The notes: a model not told the origin generated them from the sequence alone. A stretch of DNA of 9,042 nucleotides from an uncultured Eubacteriales bacterium (GCA_902797345.1 CADBSL010000026.1:1-9042); one strand, 5' to 3'; counted from the stretch's first letter, positions 1-7,288 are shown. Program-made: numbers and translations.

Positions 1-497
1 AGCGGGCAGGTGTGGGTATCCTTGATATCTGCCACCTGGAGCAGTTCCGGGTGGAGTTTATTGCCGGTTCCCATGCAGGAGATCACCGGAACTTTTTTCT
101 CCTTGGCCATTTTGATGATGGCGGTCTTGGCTTTTACGTCATCCACACAGTCGATCACGTAGTGATACTTATCTAAAAACAGAAACTTCACATTGTCTTC
201 CGTGACTTTCTCATCAAAATAGACGGCTTTGATGTCTTTGTTGATATCCAGCAGCCGCTTCGCCATGGTCTGTGCTTTGTTTTCTCCCAACGTGGACCGC
301 AGGGCGATGATCTGCCGGTTCAGGTTCGTTTCCTCCACGGTGTCGAAATCCGCCATGGCGATGGTGCCCACGCCGCTTCTGGCCAGGGCTTCCGCCACAT
401 AGCCGCCGACACCGCCGATACCGAAGATGAAGACCTTCTTCTCCTTGATCAGGTCCATGGCAAATTTGCCGATCAGCGCTTCTGTTCTTGTATTCAT
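1..497 (-). CDS. tcdA: tRNA threonylcarbamoyladenosine dehydratase TcdA (partial, C-terminus beyond left edge)
   Basis: E1-like (ThiF/MoeB/HesA superfamily) enzyme that uses ATP to cyclise t6A at position 37 of ANN-decoding tRNAs to ct6A, in the cytoplasm. About 165 residues are visible and the frame runs off the left edge. The N-terminus begins MNTRTEALIGKFAMDLIKEK. It is followed by the nucleotide-binding glycine loop GIGGVGGYVAEALARSGVG, then an acidic strand end (MADFDTVEETNLNRQI) with the Asn-Arg-Gln motif of the family, then YVIDCVDDVKAK, and near the edge PELLQVADIKDTHTCP. These match TcdA better than MoeB or ThiF, because the ADFDxVxxTNLNRQ and HTCP segments are typical of the Gram-positive TcdA branch. 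The start is ATG at 497, preceded by AAGGAG with a 6-nt spacer. It lies 21 bp after asnA on the same strand, so the two are probably cotranscribed. Confidence 0.9.
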   Translation of the reverse strand, partial: MNTRTEALIGKFAMDLIKEKKVFIFGIGGVGGYVAEALARSGVGTIAMADFDTVEETNLNRQIIALRSTLGENKAQTMAKRLLDINKDIKAVYFDEKVTEDNVKFLFLDKYHYVIDCVDDVKAKTAIIKMAKEKKVPVISCMGTGNKLHPELLQVADIKDTHTCP

Positions 498-518
498 ACC
501 GAACTCCTTCCTTCCCGA

Positions 519-1541
519 CTACAGCAGGAAAATGTTGTTCTCTTCACAGGTTTTCACCATATCCTCCGGCCACACGGAAGCCTGGACTTCGCCGATGTGG
601 GCCTTCTGCAGGAAATACATGCACAGCCGGGACTGGCCGATGCCGCCGCCGATAGTGTAGGGCAGCTTCTTCTCCATGATCGCTTTGTGGTAGTCCAGCT
701 CCAGCCGGTCCAGATCTCCGGAGAGCTCCAGCTGTCTCATCAATGCTTCCTCGTCCACCCGGATCCCCATGGAGGAGATCTCAAAGGCCCGCTCCAGTAC
801 CGGGTCCCAAAGCAGGATGTCACCGTTCAGTTCCCAGTCATCATAGTCCGGTGCACGTCCGTCGTGCTTCTCGCCGGACCGGAGTTTTCCGCCGATCTTC
901 ATCAGGAACACCGCCTTGTGCTCTTTGCAGATGGCATCTTCCCGGCCCTTGGGGTCCAGATCCGGATACCGGTCCTCCAGTTCCTGGGAGGTGATGAAAT
1001 AGATCTCCGGCGGCAGATCCACCGCGATCTTCGGGTACCGGCCCTTGATGAAGGCCGTCAGCTCTTTTAATGTATGGTAAAGCGTATTCACAACTTCCCG
1101 GAGATACTCCTCGTTGCGGTCGCTCTTTTCGATGACCTTTTCCCAGTCCCACTGGTCCACATAAACGGAATGCAGATTGTCCAGATCTTCATCCCGGCGG
1201 ATCGCGTTCATATCCGTGTAAAGGCCGGTGCCGGGTTTGAACCCGTACTTGCCCAGGGCCATTCTCTTCCATTTCGCCAGAGACTGGACCACTTCCACCT
1301 CCAGCTCGTTGATCCCCTTCAGCGTGAACTTAACGGTGCGTTCCACGCCGTTGAGGTTATCGTTCAGACCGGTCCTGGGATCCACGAACAGCGGCGCCGA
1401 GATCCGCACCAGGTTCATGTTCTCCTCAAACGCGTTCATAAAAAATTCCTTGATATCTTTGATGCAGACCTGGGTCTCCATCAGGCTGATCTTCGGATCA
1501 TATCCTTCGGGGATGATCAGGTCCCCTTCCATTCTAATCAT
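519..1541 (-). CDS. asnA: aspartate--ammonia ligase (asparagine synthetase A)
   Basis: Cytoplasmic enzyme making asparagine from aspartate, ammonia and ATP through an aspartyl-AMP intermediate. It belongs to the class II aminoacyl-tRNA synthetase fold and is related to AspRS/AsnRS catalytic domains. The product is 340 residues, close to the 330 of the E. coli enzyme. Visible landmarks are SGLN-like TGLNDNLNGVER (58-69), LYTDMNAIRRDEDLDNLHSV (107-126) followed by YVDQWDWE, SQELEDRYPDLDPKGRE (185-201), HDGRAPDYDDW (226-236), ISSMGIRVD (255-263), and the class II motif 3 segment GGGIGQSR (298-305), then HIGEVQASVWP. The ATG at 1541 is chosen because AAGGAG lies 8 nt upstream. An in-frame TTG at 1562 would add seven residues that overlap this ribosome binding site. 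It is first in an apparent unit with tcdA. Confidence 0.96.
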   Translation of the reverse strand: MIRMEGDLIIPEGYDPKISLMETQVCIKDIKEFFMNAFEENMNLVRISAPLFVDPRTGLNDNLNGVERTVKFTLKGINELEVEVVQSLAKWKRMALGKYGFKPGTGLYTDMNAIRRDEDLDNLHSVYVDQWDWEKVIEKSDRNEEYLREVVNTLYHTLKELTAFIKGRYPKIAVDLPPEIYFITSQELEDRYPDLDPKGREDAICKEHKAVFLMKIGGKLRSGEKHDGRAPDYDDWELNGDILLWDPVLERAFEISSMGIRVDEEALMRQLELSGDLDRLELDYHKAIMEKKLPYTIGGGIGQSRLCMYFLQKAHIGEVQASVWPEDMVKTCEENNIFLL

Positions 1542-1577
1542 GAAATACACTCCTTGTTTCAAAAAAACTTACCCTTT

Positions 1578-1607
1578 ATTTTACCGAAATCCTTCACTTC
1601 CTGTCAA
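1578..1607 (-). promoter_or_regulatory. sigma-A-type promoter for asnA-tcdA
   Basis: On the minus strand a perfect -35 TTGACA (1607-1602) is followed after 18 bp by TAAAAT (1583-1578). The predicted start site is about 30 nt upstream of the asnA ATG, leaving room for the ribosome binding site but not for a T-box or other riboswitch. Expression therefore looks simple or operator-controlled. Confidence 0.8.
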
Positions 1608-1635
1608 CCTTTTTCCCCCTATAAGCGCGTTTTTA

Positions 1636-1644
1636 TGTTAAAAT
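1636..1644 (+). promoter_or_regulatory. candidate extended -10 promoter for the hydrolase gene
   Basis: TGTTAAAAT (TGn plus a TAAAAT hexamer) lies on the plus strand about 230 bp before the hydrolase start. No convincing -35 sits 17 bp upstream, so this is weak. If used, the transcript would carry a leader of about 220 nt containing the whole fold-back element at 1668-1836. A second possible -10, TACAAT at 1840-1845, lies after the element but also lacks a matching -35. Confidence 0.3.
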
Positions 1645-1667
1645 GATTATGCAGACAGAACACACCC

Positions 1668-1836
1668 CCGAAACCGTAGGACTTGTCAGGTTATTTCCCC
1701 GGGGACGCTCGCGCTCATGGCCCTCACGCAGGGGTACTAAGCTCTGTCTTCGCTCCCTCGGAGCTCGCCAATCGCTAAGGACCCGCGTTCGGGAATGCCC
1801 CTACGGGAAATACCTGACCGTCCTTAATGGTTTCGG
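1668..1836. repeat. 169-bp imperfect inverted repeat / fold-back element
   Basis: The ends are perfect complements: CCGAAACC (1668-1675) and GGTTTCGG (1829-1836). Pairing continues inward with AGGAC (1678-1682) to GTCCT (1820-1824), then GTCAGGT-t-ATTTCCC (1685-1699, one bulged T) to GGGAAATACCTGAC (1805-1818). Next comes GGGG (1701-1704) to CCCC (1798-1801). An inner helix pairs GGGTACTAAGC (1732-1742) with GCTAAGGACCC (1774-1784) with two mismatches, and a small GCTCC/GGAGC hairpin (1752-1764) is at the tip. The element has no U-tail, so it is not a simple terminator. No clear target-site duplication flanks it. It fits either a MITE/REP-like palindromic element or a structured leader RNA of the downstream hydrolase. 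Together with the asnA promoter it fills the 309-bp gene-free gap 1563-1871. Confidence 0.8.
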
Positions 1837-1871
1837 TATTACAATTTGATAAATCGTAGTGAGGTAATAAA

Positions 1872-2810
1872 ATGATCGAATTAAAAACAATGACCATAAA
1901 CTCCGCCGCCGACGGGCTGCCATTAAGCGTCCTGTATGCAGAAGCTGAAGAGCCAAAAGGGGTCCTTCAATGCTGCCACGGGATGGTGGAGCACAAAGAA
2001 AGATACGAAAAATTCCTGATGTTCGTGGCAGAAAAGGGCTACCACGTGTACATCCACGATATGCGGGGCCACGGCGCCAGCGTCAAAGCGCCGGAGGACC
2101 TGGGGTACTTCTATAAAGGAAATCCGCTGAACTGCGTGGAGGACCTGAAGACCATCAACGATCATCTGCACGAGAAATATCCGGACCTGCCGGTCTTCCT
2201 CTTCGGCCACAGCATGGGTTCTCTGGAAGTGCGGGCCTACTGCAAACGGTATGATGACACCATCTCCGGGCTGATCGTCTGCGGCAGCCCTTCGTATAAC
2301 AAGGCCACCTCCATGGGTCATTTGATGGTGAAGGCTCTGCGTTTGGTCCGGGGCGAACGGCATCGCAGCAAAATGCTCAACAACATCGCCCTGGGTTCCT
2401 ACAATGAACCCTTTATCAAGGAGAGTCCCTCCGTCAACAACTGGCTGTCCGTAGACCGGGAAAACATCGCCGAATACGACCGGGACCCTCTGTGCGGCTA
2501 CATCTTCACCCTGAACGGCTTCGACGTATTGATGAACCTGATGAAAGAAGTCTATGCCAGACCGGGCTGGTTCATCAAAAACCGAAAAATGCCGGTCCTG
2601 TTCATCTCCGGAGAGGATGACCCCTGCCGGGCGGGGGACGAAGGCTTTAACTACGCCGTGGATCTGATGAAACATATCGGATACGAGAACACCACCTCTA
2701 AGCTTTATCCCGGACTCCGCCACGAGATCCTGCGGGAAGAACCTGAACGATCTGCGGAAGTTATGACAGACATCGTCGATGCGCTGGACACATGGCGCAG
2801 CAATGTCTGA
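1872..2810 (+). CDS. alpha/beta hydrolase, monoacylglycerol-lipase-like (Hydrolase_4 / serine aminopeptidase S33 type)
   Basis: Predicted cytoplasmic serine esterase or lysophospholipase-type enzyme of 312 residues with no signal peptide or membrane segment. The oxyanion-side motif HGMVEH is at 36-41 and the lid-preceding strand motif DMRGHGAS at 63-70. The nucleophile elbow GHSMGS places the catalytic Ser at 114. GEDDP (248-251) supplies the acid, Asp250, and LRHEIL (282-287) the His, at 284, so the triad is complete. The order and spacing match the monoacylglycerol lipase/PldB-like family, but the true substrate cannot be read from the sequence. The ATG at 1872 is preceded by GAGG with a 7-nt spacer. 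The gene is alone on the plus strand, with the fold-back element in front and a strong terminator behind. Confidence 0.88.
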   Translation: MIELKTMTINSAADGLPLSVLYAEAEEPKGVLQCCHGMVEHKERYEKFLMFVAEKGYHVYIHDMRGHGASVKAPEDLGYFYKGNPLNCVEDLKTINDHLHEKYPDLPVFLFGHSMGSLEVRAYCKRYDDTISGLIVCGSPSYNKATSMGHLMVKALRLVRGERHRSKMLNNIALGSYNEPFIKESPSVNNWLSVDRENIAEYDRDPLCGYIFTLNGFDVLMNLMKEVYARPGWFIKNRKMPVLFISGEDDPCRAGDEGFNYAVDLMKHIGYENTTSKLYPGLRHEILREEPERSAEVMTDIVDALDTWRSNV

Positions 2811-2829
2811 TGCAACGAACACACGAAAA

Positions 2830-2876
2830 GGGCGTCCTGCCCGGTCCTTTCGGACCGGCGGACGCCCTCTTTTTTC
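2830..2876 (+). terminator. rho-independent terminator of the hydrolase gene, possibly bidirectional
   Basis: A stem opens with GGGCGTCC (2830-2837), continues through CCGGTCC with two single-base bulges, has a TTTC loop, and closes with GGACGCCC (2860-2867). The plus-strand tail is TCTTTTTT-like (2868-2875). On the minus strand the stem is followed by only four Ts, so it could also terminate the convergent SLH gene ending at 2893, less strongly. Confidence 0.9.
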
Positions 2877-2892
2877 TGTTCATTTGCCGTTA

Positions 2893-5736
2893 TCAGCCCT
2901 TCGGTGCCCGGTACAGGAAGGTCACGATCTGACCTCTGGTACAGGTGGCATCCGGGGAGAAATGGCTCGCATCGGTCCCGTTGGTGATGCCCCACTTGAC
3001 CGCCCAAAGCACCGCATCGTAGTAGTAATCCGACGGATATACGTCCACAAACGGATTCACTGCATCTGCCTTCTGGTTCCCGCCGGCGCGGTTCAGGAAG
3101 GTCACGACCTGTCCTCTGGTACAGCCCTGATCCGGACTGAAGGTGGTGTCGGAAGTGCCGTTGGTGATGCCCCTCTGCACCGCCCACAATACCGCTTTAT
3201 AATAGTAATCCGAAGAGGAAACATCATAGAAAGGATTCGATGCACTTCCCGGCTCCGGAGAACCATTGGCTCTCCACAGGAAGGTCACGACCTGACCTCT
3301 GGTACAGGTGGCTTCCGGGGAGAAATGGGTGGCATCGGTCCCGTTGGTGATGCCGTGCTCCACGGCCCACAGAACCGGTTCATAGAAGTAATCGGAACTG
3401 CTGACATCCACGAAGGGATTGCCGTCCTCGGGAGGCTCCACAGCCCCATCATCGAGGATGGTGAAGTCCCTCCGCACCTTCAGGTTGGCCCCTTGGAGTT
3501 CCGCCTCCATGGGTTCGCCGTTGACTTCCGCACTGCTGTTGACCAGGAAGGACCAGCCGGTATTCGGGACGAGGGTCGTCTCTACGGTATAGGTCTTTCC
3601 GACCTGCACCACGTCGGAGAAATTCGCCTTGACGCCGTCGCAGTACCAGGTGGTGCCGGTGGTGCCGCAACGGACATCCCGGTCATAGGCGCTGGAATAG
3701 GCTCCCCCGTCTATGATTTTCAGATCATGCAGCGTATCTCCGGCGGCCGGCTCCTGGACCTCCAGGAACACCGTGTCGATCCCCACACTGCCGCTAGTCG
3801 GCGGCAGGGTATCGAAGGAGAAGTGAAGCGCTTTCTGATTCTCTGTCGGATTGGAAGTGATGTAACTCTTCTGGTCGCCGATATATCCGGTCACCCCGGT
3901 ATTCGAGAATTTCATTCCGCCGACAGCTTCCACCGTGACAATGGCCTCCATCCGCAGCCCGGAATAGGGAGTGAATCCGGTGGAAACCTTCCCTTCTCTG
4001 ACCTTTTCCCATTCGACCTTCACGATCTTGCAGCCCGTCGTGGTCGTCGTTGCTGAATAGTCCAGCAGCATCCCGTGCCGGGGTTTATCCAGTTCGATAT
4101 CCACCCTGCTGATATCCTGGATCAGATGCAGGGTCATATCCTCTGCCCAGGTATTCCCTTTGCTGTTGGAAACGACCGCCCGGTAGATGGTCCCGTCATC
4201 CGCTGCCGTCAGCGGTCCGATAGGCAGGGTGCTGTTCGTCTCGCTCATCAGCTGGGTCCACGCGAACTCGCCGGGTTTCTTCCGCTGCCATACATACTTC
4301 AGATTCGTTCCGGTGGCCGAAACGAACAGAGTCGGCTGATCCCCGGCTTTGTAATAAAGATCCGTCGGAGACTGGGAGTTGATCACCGGGGCCTCTATAT
4401 CGTCCACGACCTTGAAATAGAATTCCTTCGTCAGGCCGGTGGCATAGACATCGTTCAGGTTTTCATAGAACTGGGCTTCCAATTTGTAGACTACGCCTTT
4501 TTCGGGATTGAAGCCTGCTACCACGTCGTCGTATACGCTGAAGGTCGTCTGCCCCTGGGCACGGGGATCCGAAGCTTTGACCAGCGAGCCGTCCCGATAG
4601 ACCCTCATCACATAGGTTTTGTGATAGTCGACTCCGAAGGTACCAATATTCACATTTCCAAAATAAGTGCTGGCACCGGTAAAATCTCCGTCTGTCGCGA
4701 TCCGGACCTTGGGATTCGAGGTCAGCAGCCGATGGACGGTTTTTCCGTTCTCCGTCACCGTGTCACCGGACATCGCCGTAAAAGTGCCTGTTGATTTGCC
4801 ACTGGGACTGATCTTCACACTGGTGGCATCCAATGCCCCTCCGGAGGAAGAATCATTGGTGCTGGAAACCACCGCAAACTTGCCAATGTTCGCCGCATTC
4901 AATCCGACTCTGCCCCTGCCGATTCCATTGGTGATCTTGCCGTCACACTGGATCGCATCCAGCTTGTCACAGGTAAAGGCCCCGTTCATGACTTTTACGG
5001 TCGCTCCGGAATAAACATTGAAACAGTTGGCGCCGCCCTTTGCCTTGATCTGGCCGTCGTTGAAATAGACCGTACTGCCATTCAACGCATTGATACCGGC
5101 ATTTCTCCCATAACTCGGAGCGGTCGTGCCGATCCCGTTATTCCCTCTACCATACAGAATACTGCTGTTGATAATGACACGGCTTCCGTTGTTGGCTCTG
5201 ACCGCCCATCCAAAGATCTGTTTGTAAACGGTCTTGGCGTACTTGGCGCTGTAAAAGCTCTTGGACCTGCCGGCCTCCACCGTGATACCGTTCAATTCCA
5301 GAGAGCCCTGCACATCAAAGATGCTTCGATCTCTATAATCGCCGTCATCGTTGAGACGCCCATCAAAATGGATATTCCCTTTCCCGCTCTTCTGACTGTC
5401 ATACACCGTCAGGCTCGCGCCCTCCGGAACACGGAACATCATTGAATAGGTACGGGAATCGTCGTTGCTGATGCTCAGCGTATGACCGTTCATGTCGATC
5501 CACTTGCTGCCTTTGGTGACGCACCAATATGCATAATCCCCATCCGCGTGACCGCTGAGGTCTTTCTGCAGCACGGCGCAGTACGCCCCGTCACTTTCCA
5601 TGTAGGTTTTTAGTTGCTCGATGGATGAAACCGGGTAGTCTGACTTGGCCTGACTGGTAAACGTGGCCGCCGGCATCAGCGTCAGCACCATCATCATCGT
5701 CAACAGCAGCGACAGGATCCGCTTCTTTGTTTTCAT
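2893..5736 (-). CDS. secreted S-layer-homology (SLH) surface protein with beta-helix-like and Ig-like regions
   Basis: A 947-residue exported protein, probably held on the cell wall by its SLH repeats, which in this family bind secondary cell-wall polysaccharide. Residues 1-30 form a signal peptide: basic MKTKKR, a long hydrophobic core, likely cleavage after TFTSQA. Residues 35-320 carry repeated short strands with Asn-Gly turns (LELNGITVE, NNGSRVIIN, LNGSTVYFNDG, SGATVKVMNGAF), typical of a parallel beta-helix. About 450-540 is Ig-like (YKAGDQPTLFVSATG, Trp483, AADDGTIYRAVVSN). About 545-655 and 656-762 look like two related beta-rich modules. Three SLH repeats end the protein (773-823, 834-884, 894-944), each with a WAV-GITNGT core and a CTRGQ motif. 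No enzyme active site is recognised, so adhesin or structural role is inference. The ATG at 5736 has a near-perfect AAAGGAGGG ribosome binding site. Confidence 0.9.
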   Translation of the reverse strand: MKTKKRILSLLLTMMMVLTLMPAATFTSQAKSDYPVSSIEQLKTYMESDGAYCAVLQKDLSGHADGDYAYWCVTKGSKWIDMNGHTLSISNDDSRTYSMMFRVPEGASLTVYDSQKSGKGNIHFDGRLNDDGDYRDRSIFDVQGSLELNGITVEAGRSKSFYSAKYAKTVYKQIFGWAVRANNGSRVIINSSILYGRGNNGIGTTAPSYGRNAGINALNGSTVYFNDGQIKAKGGANCFNVYSGATVKVMNGAFTCDKLDAIQCDGKITNGIGRGRVGLNAANIGKFAVVSSTNDSSSGGALDATSVKISPSGKSTGTFTAMSGDTVTENGKTVHRLLTSNPKVRIATDGDFTGASTYFGNVNIGTFGVDYHKTYVMRVYRDGSLVKASDPRAQGQTTFSVYDDVVAGFNPEKGVVYKLEAQFYENLNDVYATGLTKEFYFKVVDDIEAPVINSQSPTDLYYKAGDQPTLFVSATGTNLKYVWQRKKPGEFAWTQLMSETNSTLPIGPLTAADDGTIYRAVVSNSKGNTWAEDMTLHLIQDISRVDIELDKPRHGMLLDYSATTTTTGCKIVKVEWEKVREGKVSTGFTPYSGLRMEAIVTVEAVGGMKFSNTGVTGYIGDQKSYITSNPTENQKALHFSFDTLPPTSGSVGIDTVFLEVQEPAAGDTLHDLKIIDGGAYSSAYDRDVRCGTTGTTWYCDGVKANFSDVVQVGKTYTVETTLVPNTGWSFLVNSSAEVNGEPMEAELQGANLKVRRDFTILDDGAVEPPEDGNPFVDVSSSDYFYEPVLWAVEHGITNGTDATHFSPEATCTRGQVVTFLWRANGSPEPGSASNPFYDVSSSDYYYKAVLWAVQRGITNGTSDTTFSPDQGCTRGQVVTFLNRAGGNQKADAVNPFVDVYPSDYYYDAVLWAVKWGITNGTDASHFSPDATCTRGQIVTFLYRAPKG
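2905..3420 (-). repeat. three tandem SLH-coding DNA repeats
   Basis: The three SLH units also repeat at DNA level with a period of 180-183 bp. For example CAGGAAGGTCACGA occurs at 2914, 3094 and 3277, each followed by a copy of the segment coding for CTRGQ. Similarity this high suggests recent duplication or ongoing homogenisation, and makes the 3' end of the gene a possible site of repeat-number change. Confidence 0.8.
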
Positions 5737-5779
5737 GAAATCTCCCTCCTTTGTTCTCGATATAGTGTTCTTTGCTTAT

Positions 5780-5808
5780 ATTATATCTTCCCGATATATG
5801 ATTGACTA
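5780..5808 (-). promoter_or_regulatory. probable promoter of the SLH protein gene
   Basis: On the minus strand a TAGTCA -35 (5808-5803, four of six consensus bases) and a perfect TATAAT -10 (5785-5780) are 17 bp apart, about 44 bp before the ATG. An inverted repeat of GATATA-type half-sites (5782-5787 and 5793-5798, 5-bp spacer) overlaps the -10 and spacer and could be an operator, although the local AT content makes chance possible. Confidence 0.6.
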
Positions 5809-5841
5809 ACGAGAAGATTTGATTTCCGCTAAAAAGTATAC

Positions 5842-5876
5842 AAAAAGAGGGCTTTTTCAGGAAAAAAGCCCTCTTT
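5842..5876 (-). terminator. rho-independent terminator of the stalk-domain protein gene
   Basis: A perfect 14-bp stem pairs 5844-5857 (AAAGAGGGCTTTTT) with 5863-5876, around a 5-nt loop. On the minus strand it ends in a T-run (TTTTT) directly after the stem, 11 bp past the stop codon of the upstream gene. It insulates the SLH gene from readthrough. Confidence 0.9.
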
Positions 5877-5886
5877 GCATGTTTAT

Positions 5887-7248
5887 TTACAGTTCTTCCA
5901 CAAGTTCCTCCGCTTCGACCACCCGTTCTCCATCCGGCAGTGCTGCCGGGGAAATCCCGGTCTTGGAGGAGGAATGGTCGATCGACAGGGTCATTTGGGA
6001 GCCCTTCGCCGGATCTGCAATAGTCAGCTCGCCCTTGCAGGTGATCCCGCCTTTGCCGTCCTCCGTGAATACCAGGGTCCCGGAGACCTTGGTCCCCCGG
6101 TCCATGATCTTCGCCGGGTCCAATTGTACCCGGTACTCAGTCACACCTTTTGAAGTGGTTTTCTTCAGGGAATCATTCCCCAGGATCGTCCGAAGAAGCT
6201 GATACTGTTCAGCCAATTCCCCATAAAGGGAAACCGACATATCATCTCCCGTGGTCCTGCTCTGCTGCATCAGCCGTTCTTTCATGGAAAGGAGCTCTCC
6301 CTGAAGCGGCCGGTCCAGCCCCGGAAGACGGATCACGTCGCTGCCGAAGACCATTTCCGGGTCCATCCGGATCCAGAGATCCCCGTAGCCTTCACCGAAC
6401 AACAACTCGTTCGCCGGAGATTTCATCAGCACCTTCCCGCTGTCCGGCTCCGCGATCAGATCCATTTCGATCCGGTCCAGCTGTGCCAGGAGCTCAAGGT
6501 CTTCCTCCGTCCAATCTTCTCCGGTCCCTTCAAATAATCCCTGGATCATTTGCCCCATGTCCAGTTCGATGACCCGTGTGCCGGATCCGTTGTCATCCCT
6601 GAGCACCGAGTCTTCTTCGGTGGTTATTTCCGACACCACCGCGTCACTCAGTTCCTCCCGGGAGACGATCTTGTCCTGGATCCGGTACGATTGTCCGGGT
6701 TCCCGGGCTGCCGACTCCATCAGCGCATCATAATTGGAAAAGATCTTGTCCGCATCCCTGTATAAGGAATCGAAGTCGATGATCACCGCTGTCTGATCCT
6801 CCGCATCCCAGCCCACGGTAAATCCCAGGGCCTCCGACACGAACCGGGTACTGACATAAGTCCTTCCCAGAGCCGGATCGATATAGGGCACCACATCCAT
6901 CACCTTCACGGATCGCTCACCGTTTCTGGTCACATCGATGTTCGGCTGGCCCACCCGGAAAGAAATGAAGGTGTCGTCGGTTTTCGCCGTGACGGTCCGG
7001 GTCTCGTCGATCCAGTTCACCTGGGCCCCCAACGCTTCCAGGATCGCCCGGAAGGGAACCATGATCCGCCCCTGTTTGTTGACCGGGGTGGCGTCAGTGA
7101 ACTGCACGTATTCCCCGTTCAGCATCACGTGGAATCCTTCTGTATAGACCTGCGCTTCCTGTACATTTTCCGCCAGAGCGGGGATGCTGCAGGAAATGAT
7201 CAGCACCATCGACAGGAAGACCGCCAGTATTCTTTTCATTCTAGTCAT
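5887..7248 (-). CDS. secreted copper-amine-oxidase N-terminal (stalk) domain protein
   Basis: A 453-residue exported protein of unknown function. The signal peptide is MTRMKRILAVFLSMVLIISC followed by SIPALA, with likely cleavage after ALA at 26. Residues about 40-158 match the copper amine oxidase N-terminal stalk domain (PF07833 type) common in Gram-positive surface proteins. Its hallmarks are VMLNGEYVQFTDATPV, then GRIMVPFRAILEALGAQVNW, then GRTYVSTRFVSEALGFTVGW. This domain is not itself an oxidase and no oxidase catalytic domain follows. Residues 163-453 are polar and acidic, with predicted strands towards the end (TEYRVQLD, SGTLVFTEDGKGGITCKGEL, SQMTLSIDHSS). I do not recognise them, though the pattern recalls large beta-sheet lipid- or polymer-binding folds. 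The ATG at 7248 has AAGGAGG 8 nt upstream. The second ATG at 7239 is a less likely start. Confidence 0.85.
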   Translation of the reverse strand: MTRMKRILAVFLSMVLIISCSIPALAENVQEAQVYTEGFHVMLNGEYVQFTDATPVNKQGRIMVPFRAILEALGAQVNWIDETRTVTAKTDDTFISFRVGQPNIDVTRNGERSVKVMDVVPYIDPALGRTYVSTRFVSEALGFTVGWDAEDQTAVIIDFDSLYRDADKIFSNYDALMESAAREPGQSYRIQDKIVSREELSDAVVSEITTEEDSVLRDDNGSGTRVIELDMGQMIQGLFEGTGEDWTEEDLELLAQLDRIEMDLIAEPDSGKVLMKSPANELLFGEGYGDLWIRMDPEMVFGSDVIRLPGLDRPLQGELLSMKERLMQQSRTTGDDMSVSLYGELAEQYQLLRTILGNDSLKKTTSKGVTEYRVQLDPAKIMDRGTKVSGTLVFTEDGKGGITCKGELTIADPAKGSQMTLSIDHSSSKTGISPAALPDGERVVEAEELVEEL

Positions 7249-7288
7249 TATCCGTTCCTCCTTCGGACCTTTTGTTCACTCTCTTTCC

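Noticed and set aside
1541..1562. TTG start at 1562 for asnA
   Set aside because: The extra residues would be coded by the ribosome binding site itself, and the ATG at 1541 has ideal spacing and gives the usual family length.
1643..1849. 68-codon plus-strand open frame across the fold-back element
   Set aside because: It lacks a ribosome binding site, its composition is Arg-rich and low in sense, and it coincides almost exactly with the inverted repeat, so the frame is a by-product of the palindromic DNA.
1563..1871. Known riboswitch or T-box in the asnA-hydrolase gap
   Set aside because: No T-box or named riboswitch core was recognised, and the asnA leader is only about 30 nt long.
1923..2822. 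299-codon minus-strand frame opposite the hydrolase
   Set aside because: The plus-strand hydrolase has a full catalytic triad, family motifs and a ribosome binding site; the opposite frame has no recognisable motif and runs into the terminator region.
2905..3420. CRISPR-like array from regular 180-bp repeats
   Set aside because: The units are much longer than CRISPR repeats, have no unique spacers, and are fully explained by three SLH domains in frame.
2779..4056. 425-codon plus-strand frame opposite the SLH gene
   Set aside because: It crosses the hydrolase terminator and mirrors the SLH repeats as repeated nonsense (EGHDLTSGT and similar). It is the antisense shadow of a repeat-containing gene.
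7180..7200. Lipoprotein signal in the stalk-domain protein (LIISC, Cys20)
   Set aside because: The residues before Cys fit a lipobox poorly, while a good signal peptidase I site, PALA followed by Glu, lies six residues later. A lipoprotein is not excluded.
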